64,000 nt of DNA from the NCBI GenBank assembly GCA_032158295.1, contig CM063264.1:12587920-12651919 (forward strand), written 5' to 3'. The notes beneath the pieces were generated by a model. It worked only from the letters and a program-made list of their open reading frames with translations. It did no database searches and had not been told where the DNA came from. Positions 59,010 through 64,000 of this stretch are shown here, piece by piece. Numbering within the stretch: the stretch's first letter is position 1; each line of letters begins with the position of its first letter. The position numbers and the translations under genes are program-made. Source of the DNA: Pycnopodia helianthoides (lineage: Eukaryota > Echinodermata > Asteroidea > Forcipulatida > Asteriidae).

Positions 59010-61801
59010 TACCCAATGGATCTGCAAAAATATCCTTAAAACTAAAAATATTATCTGGGGGTGGGGGTGGGGGCTTTTTATTTTGATAAATTTAAACAGG
59101 TGAGCAATATTGAGATATCCACTGTGTGCAGAGTAACAAATTTGTCTTTATACAAGCTTTTGATCCTAAAAATCCATAACTTGTCACCAGAATGTAGGCT
59201 TCTAGTCTAGTCAATCTGTGCCAAAAAAATGCAACAGAAATGATTTTTTCTGCAAGTGTCTCTTGAAACCCTCCCAAACAACATATCAAAAAAGTAGAAA
59301 AAGGAAGTAGGGGAAATATGCCTAATTTGCATAAATTAAAGTTGCCGCTTTTGCCTCTATATTTTCAGTAATATACAATATAATTCTTGTTTTTTCCCAC
59401 ACAATATTTTCATAGGTATAGTCTAGGTCAAACCATAGATTGACTAGACTACTATTGCGTACTACATCTTGGTCCGAAGAACTTCATGGTCTGAGTAGTT
59501 TCGACCCCATCCCTGACGCTCGAGTCTGCTTAAAAGAGGTTTAGGCCTAGTTTTCTAGACTCTTGCAGTAGATTACTAGAATCGTGGTTCAAGTTTCAGA
59601 AGACCCAAGGCTTGTTATTTACGTACAATATTGTCCTCCTCGATAAGTGCCTCTCATTAAGGCTACCGGTAATTTTTATGGCGATTATTTTGGATGAACA
59701 CATCTACTTTGTAAAGGTTTGTACCTGGCAACAAATGCTCTTACTGGTTAGTTGCTAAGTCATTAGTTTTTGACATTATCATGATGATGACAGAAAGTTA
59801 TATTAAAGCTAAATAATTTCATCGTCATTAATATTTTTACAAGTCATCTGTGCAGAGAGAAAATAGTAATGATCCATCAAAGACTTTAAAAATGTTCTGT
59901 TCATCCGTATGAAGGCCAACTCAGAGATGGCACTATCAATGTCATGTTTTGGTACAAAGTACATATGTGCCAAGTTTCATGCTTTTACCACAAAGTGCAC
60001 GTAACTTGCATATTATTGCACTTATCCGCTGGACTAGTCGTAACCTATGGGAAAATATTCGGCCGTTGGGTATTCGCTGCAATCATAAAATACGTGAATA
60101 TTCATGCTGCACATGTGCGTTCGTGCGTTTAGTGCATGCACGCTTACTACGCACATGTATAATGTACATGTCCGCCGGACGGTTTTGCATAGCGCCCCTG
60201 ACACGATTGCATATGCAAAAGTGTCCGGAGCGGACAGTATTGCATGGCGGACACATTTGCATCTGACAACGGCGTGACCCAGAAATGGGTTAGGTGCCCT
60301 GTTCAGTTGAGACCCCGGTTTTTCAAAGAGTAATACACCGAGACGTCTTGCTGAAACAAAATAATAGATAATGAGCGTAATGTATGTCTTCAAGATGACT
60401 TAAAAAACACACAGAACGTCTTGGTGGGAGTTTTGACTTCCCAATGTTACTAACTCATCTTAGCTAAACAATATAAAAACTCTCGGGTCAGAATTGAGGC
60501 TGATTCTGGGTCCAAGGGGCCTGACCCAGTTGTGGGTCAAGCTTACCATAAAAGTGGAAAAAGAGAGGACGTTTTTTTTGGAGCGTAGATCAATGATCAC
60601 AATAAGTCAACTTCATTCAGAAGATCCGAATAGTGACAGTCTAGGAACTCTGTAGTTACATCCGTACCAGCCACATTCTACGAAAAGGATCCCCAAATTA
60701 AATAGACCATGCATGTCTCGTGAGAATTCGAACATTTTTGGAACCACTTTGGTCCCAAATGTACTTTAACGCATCAAGGAAACGAACTGGCGCACTTTAA
60801 CGGGTCATATTATGTTCACATGCGTACGAGACTTGCACAGTCTAGACTCCCTTCCCCTCAAAGAATGAAACCCACAAAAACATCTACAATCAAATAATAC
60901 AATAAAATATATAAATAAATAAGTAATTTAAAAAAGGTTTTCGGCCAATTTCAACAAATACTCAATCAATTTAACCTGGCTCATTTATTTACGTTTGTAA
61001 ATGAATTCTCCGTTGCATCAGCAGTCAACACTCAAAAGGAGTTATTAATTTTTTTTTTACATTTTTGCATTCAAGGGCCAAACTAAAAACATTCAAAATT
61101 CATTAGGTCGCAAAGATCATTCATGTTTATAGGAACCAGCAGAAACCTATAATCAACTTTAAATAGGTAGTATAAATTCAACTACAGAATTGTAACAATG
61201 TAGACTTGAATGTCTGTAGAATGACTGAAGCGCACCTGAATGAGAAGAACGAAAACGGACTCGAAAGCAATAGTAGCTAAAAAGAAACCATGTGAATGAA
61301 TTAGGGAAACATGCATCTTAACATCTTATTAAGTAAGTTAATAATTAATTAAAAATATATAAATTCACCCTAAATCTGTATTTATTGAATTAATGACAAA
61401 ATGCAAAATTAAGAGGATATGCAATTCCCAAAGGGGAAAAAACAAATAATTAAAATAGAATAAATGTCAATATATTAAAAACTAAAAAGACCATAATGCA
61501 CATTCGGCAATGCAATGCAACTTGGGAAACAGAGTACAGCCACAAAACAAATCAAGCTGCCAATATGGATGCCATGATGTACATGTAGTTTTAAATACAT
61601 GTAACACTGGCAGGTTTTATAGTTGTGTACCGCATTGCTTCAAAATCAGCGCCATGATGGTTGGCGGTGTTGCTCGGACTCGGATTTCACCCAGAATCCT
61701 TTGCGCGCCGATTATGCGCATTGGGACATGCATATGGGCTATTATAATAAAATTACACAAACTGTACAATGTGAGCAATCCACAATTTTATTATTCCGAT
61801 T

Positions 61802-62002
61802 CATAGGCGTACGTGGCATCCTTGGTTTAGGGGGCAGAGAGGCATGATTTGCCTGAAAGTACACATTTCTAACACCGGGCAAAATAAAATTCTTTACTTT
61901 CTTTGTCCATTCCCCCCTTCTTCCTGTGCCTGAATTTACCCCACGGTTTTGCCCAAACTTAGGAGGGCAGTAGCCCCCTGCCCCCTGGGTCGTACGCCTA
62001 TG
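61802..62002. mobile_element. Short TIR element, unit 2 copy
   Basis: Ends CATAGGCGTACG and CGTACGCCTATG, at the same location as 16724-16946 in unit 1. Confidence 0.6.
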
Positions 62003-63731
62003 ATCTGATTGCAGCTAAATACGTATCAAGTTTCACAATGTGTTATCATCTCGGGTATTATGTTATCTCCTTTTCAGTTCAACAATTTCCAACGCTCTCA
62101 GTGGCATAATCTTTAAACTGTGTTCAGCATTAAGCAATCTTGCACAGAAGACGAAAACAACCCACTGGTCGAAACGTCGAGAAAACAAATCGGCTTTTCT
62201 CAGATGTAACTTTCTAAAAATAGTTAATCACGAAGTGGCACCACCGCAAACCTTTTTCTAATAAAAACGTTTACTACCGCCATGCATAGTTTAAAGTCTA
62301 ACCAAACTTACACACAATTCGTCACCGACGCCATAAACTGACACTCAGGGTGCAAAACCGCTTTTGTTTCTCCAGTTTGTTTTACATGTTTAAACAATGT
62401 TCATCGAGGGCTACAATTTCATGAAGTTAAAACGCTTCGGGAGCTTTACTTTTTTAATTATGATAATTAAGTACTGCAACTTTTGCACCACAAGTGACAA
62501 TTTTCGTTTCCACGAACTGACACTAAGGTTTAATTTACCATTATACCATATGGCGCGCACCAACCTTTAAATGTGAACATAAACGTTTTCAACCTTGTGA
62601 GTAGCATGCCACGCACGCTGACCTACAACTCCGCAAACTGACAAACACACAGCAGTGTTGTGTTACAATGGATGGTGTCAGTTCGTGAAAATGGAAATTG
62701 ATGTTTTGCGTTAATTGTCGACGCCAAGAACTGACACAAACTTTTTTACTTATTAAAGCACCATGAAGTTCAAATCATGAAGTTCCCACTGTCGGAAAAC
62801 TAGTTGAAAATACCCTGACATTTTGTAGGAAAGCTTGATTTTGAAAAGTGTTGAACTTTAAACGCCGTTTTTTAATTTTTAAAATTTTTATTTTACCTGT
62901 GTGTCAGTTTGTAGCGTCGGTGAAGAACTAAGCATAGGCTATAACTATTGAATATATGTTATAAAATGCAAGCTATAAACCAAATATTGAAAATTGCCCA
63001 ACAATTGTAATTTAAAACCCTTAAGTGCAGGAGTAACCCAAAAAATTACACAAATGCAGGAAAGTTCCACTAGTTATTGGCTCCCCGGTAAACCAAACAG
63101 TTAGATTGGCAGGAAACATCAGAACATAGCGCAGGCTGCCAGCGAATCATCTGAAACGTGCTACAAAGAACAGATGGCTCCACTTTATCAGAGGGTTTAA
63201 GATCTGTTTGTCGTACATTATTTTGTGCACGAAGCATATGAGTGACAGTATTTTAAAGCCCCTCAAACCCCCCAAGAAAAAAACCCTAAATCAAAACCAA
63301 AATTAATAACGAACAAGAAAAAACAAACAAACAAACAAACACCCCAACACCCCAACAAACAAACAAACAACCCTGGGACTTGATCCACCACTCAGATTTG
63401 TGAAATGGCCCAGTCTAGGATATCAAGGACTTTGAATCCAAAGGACATTATATTTTGGAGAAAACAGTGAAATAGTTAAATATGCTCACTTAAGGGTTTT
63501 AAATGGCAATAAATATATTAAACATTTATATTATTTCTATTACTAAAATAGTTAAGTAAAATTTCGAAAAAACGTATGCCAGCTGTGTAGCTGATTATGC
63601 CCTCCGGGAGATTCCCCCACCCCCATGAAGCCAATTGAAACTTTGTGTGATAGCGCCCTCTTTTTGAAACAACTTCCTTCAGCCCGTATTAATTTACCGT
63701 CTAGGTAACAAACACACTCGGGCACAACACA

Positions 63732-63880
63732 TTATGGACTGGCAATGAGGTCACTAGAGTACGTCGATTCACCAGAGGGACTGTGAGTGGCCAGGAGGGA
63801 AATAGGTTCCTCCATTTTGGTCACTCCAGGCCCAAGGGGGGATATACGTTCTCCAGTGACCGAATCATGCCAGTCTGTAT
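63732..63880. mobile_element. Fold-back MITE FB2, degenerate copy
   Basis: It shares the ends and the GAGGTCACTAGAG block with 36362-36540 but has lost much of the central hairpin. It sits where the unit 1/unit 2 duplication stops. Confidence 0.65.
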
Positions 63881-64000
63881 GTGTTTTATAACACACCTCA
63901 GTTCAAAATATGAAATAAAAAAATAAACTTTTCTTGAGGGCGCTTTAACCAGTGAAAAATGTTACGTCGATTGCCCGCTTCAGGGTATATTTCCCGCAAA

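Larger units (their letters stand above)
57741..60267. mobile_element. 2.5-kb element with TGCAAT/TGTCCG-rich inverted ends
   Basis: The left end (57741-57860) and right end (60165-60267) are inverted and contain short repeats such as TGCAATACTATCCG and GTCCGCCGGACGGTTTTGCA. It is absent from unit 1, where the flanking palindrome-rich MITE (15147-15380) is uninterrupted. An ACGG lies at each outer edge and may be part of a target duplication. Inside are a Penelope-like fragment and a hammerhead motif. Confidence 0.7.
55139..63720. repeat. Segmental duplication, unit 2, promoter side
   Basis: The counterpart of 13860-18955. Similarity begins directly after the N gap and ends near 63720, where a fold-back element starts. 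Long stretches without genes (59010-60160, 60270-61600, 62010-63300) hold only this duplicated intergenic DNA. Confidence 0.85.

Overview
This window is repeat-rich eukaryotic genomic DNA. The host genes are split into short exons with GT-AG introns, and every host exon boundary I could read is in phase 1. Between the exons lie non-LTR retrotransposons, Penelope-like remnants, tRNA-derived SINEs, TTAA-targeting elements and many fold-back MITEs. The gene family (F-type lectin) and the repeat style suggest a marine invertebrate deuterostome, most likely an echinoderm and perhaps a sea star. This assignment is an inference, not something the sequence proves.

Host genes. Two paralogous genes lie head to tail on the minus strand. 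Each encodes a secreted protein with a signal peptide followed by two F-type lectin (fucolectin) domains. Each lectin domain is split over three phase-1 exons: A (N-terminal part), B (the Pro-Trp-Trp / Arg-x-Asp-Cys-Cys core) and C (C-terminal beta strands, always 240 nt). Gene 1 runs from its signal exon at 14431 leftwards and leaves the window inside exon C of its second domain. Gene 2 runs from 55665 to 20556. After the second lectin domain it continues through four tandemly duplicated threonine-rich mini-exons of 63-66 nt and a terminal PAN/Apple-like exon with the stop codon. Exon A of the first domain of gene 2 is not visible; it should lie near a 100-N assembly gap at 55039-55138.

Duplication. 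The window covers about one period of a roughly 45-kb tandem duplication. Bases 1-6100 match 30541-53995 and bases 13860-18955 match 55139-63720, collinearly but with very different insertions. Comparing the copies gives empty sites that date several insertions. Two TTAA-flanked elements (284-1474 and 17627-17998) occur only in unit 1. The retrotransposon pair at 32076-35315, about 16.7 kb of mobile DNA at 36010-52765, and a 2.5-kb element at 57741-60267 occur only in unit 2.

Mobile DNA. 25711-29640 is a nearly full-length Tx1/L1-like LINE ORF2 with two frameshifts. 32076-34085 is a non-LTR element with a restriction-like endonuclease, abutting a CR1/L2-like fragment at 34086-35315. 36362-44180 is a nest of hairpin elements and tandem duplications. 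44184-52738 is bounded by 140-bp inverted repeats and contains a broken RecQ-like helicase gene, an inverted minisatellite and a nested 4-kb DNA transposon (48391-52399). That transposon has 296-bp terminal inverted repeats and a three-exon gene for an unfamiliar zinc-binding protein whose C-terminus is encoded by the inverted repeat. 57741-60267 carries a Penelope-like fragment and a complete hammerhead ribozyme consensus (58964-59009).

How it fits together. The only host system I can support is the lectin pair: secreted multi-domain carbohydrate-binding proteins of the kind usually linked to innate recognition or adhesion, evolving by tandem gene, domain and mini-exon duplication while their introns fill with transposons.
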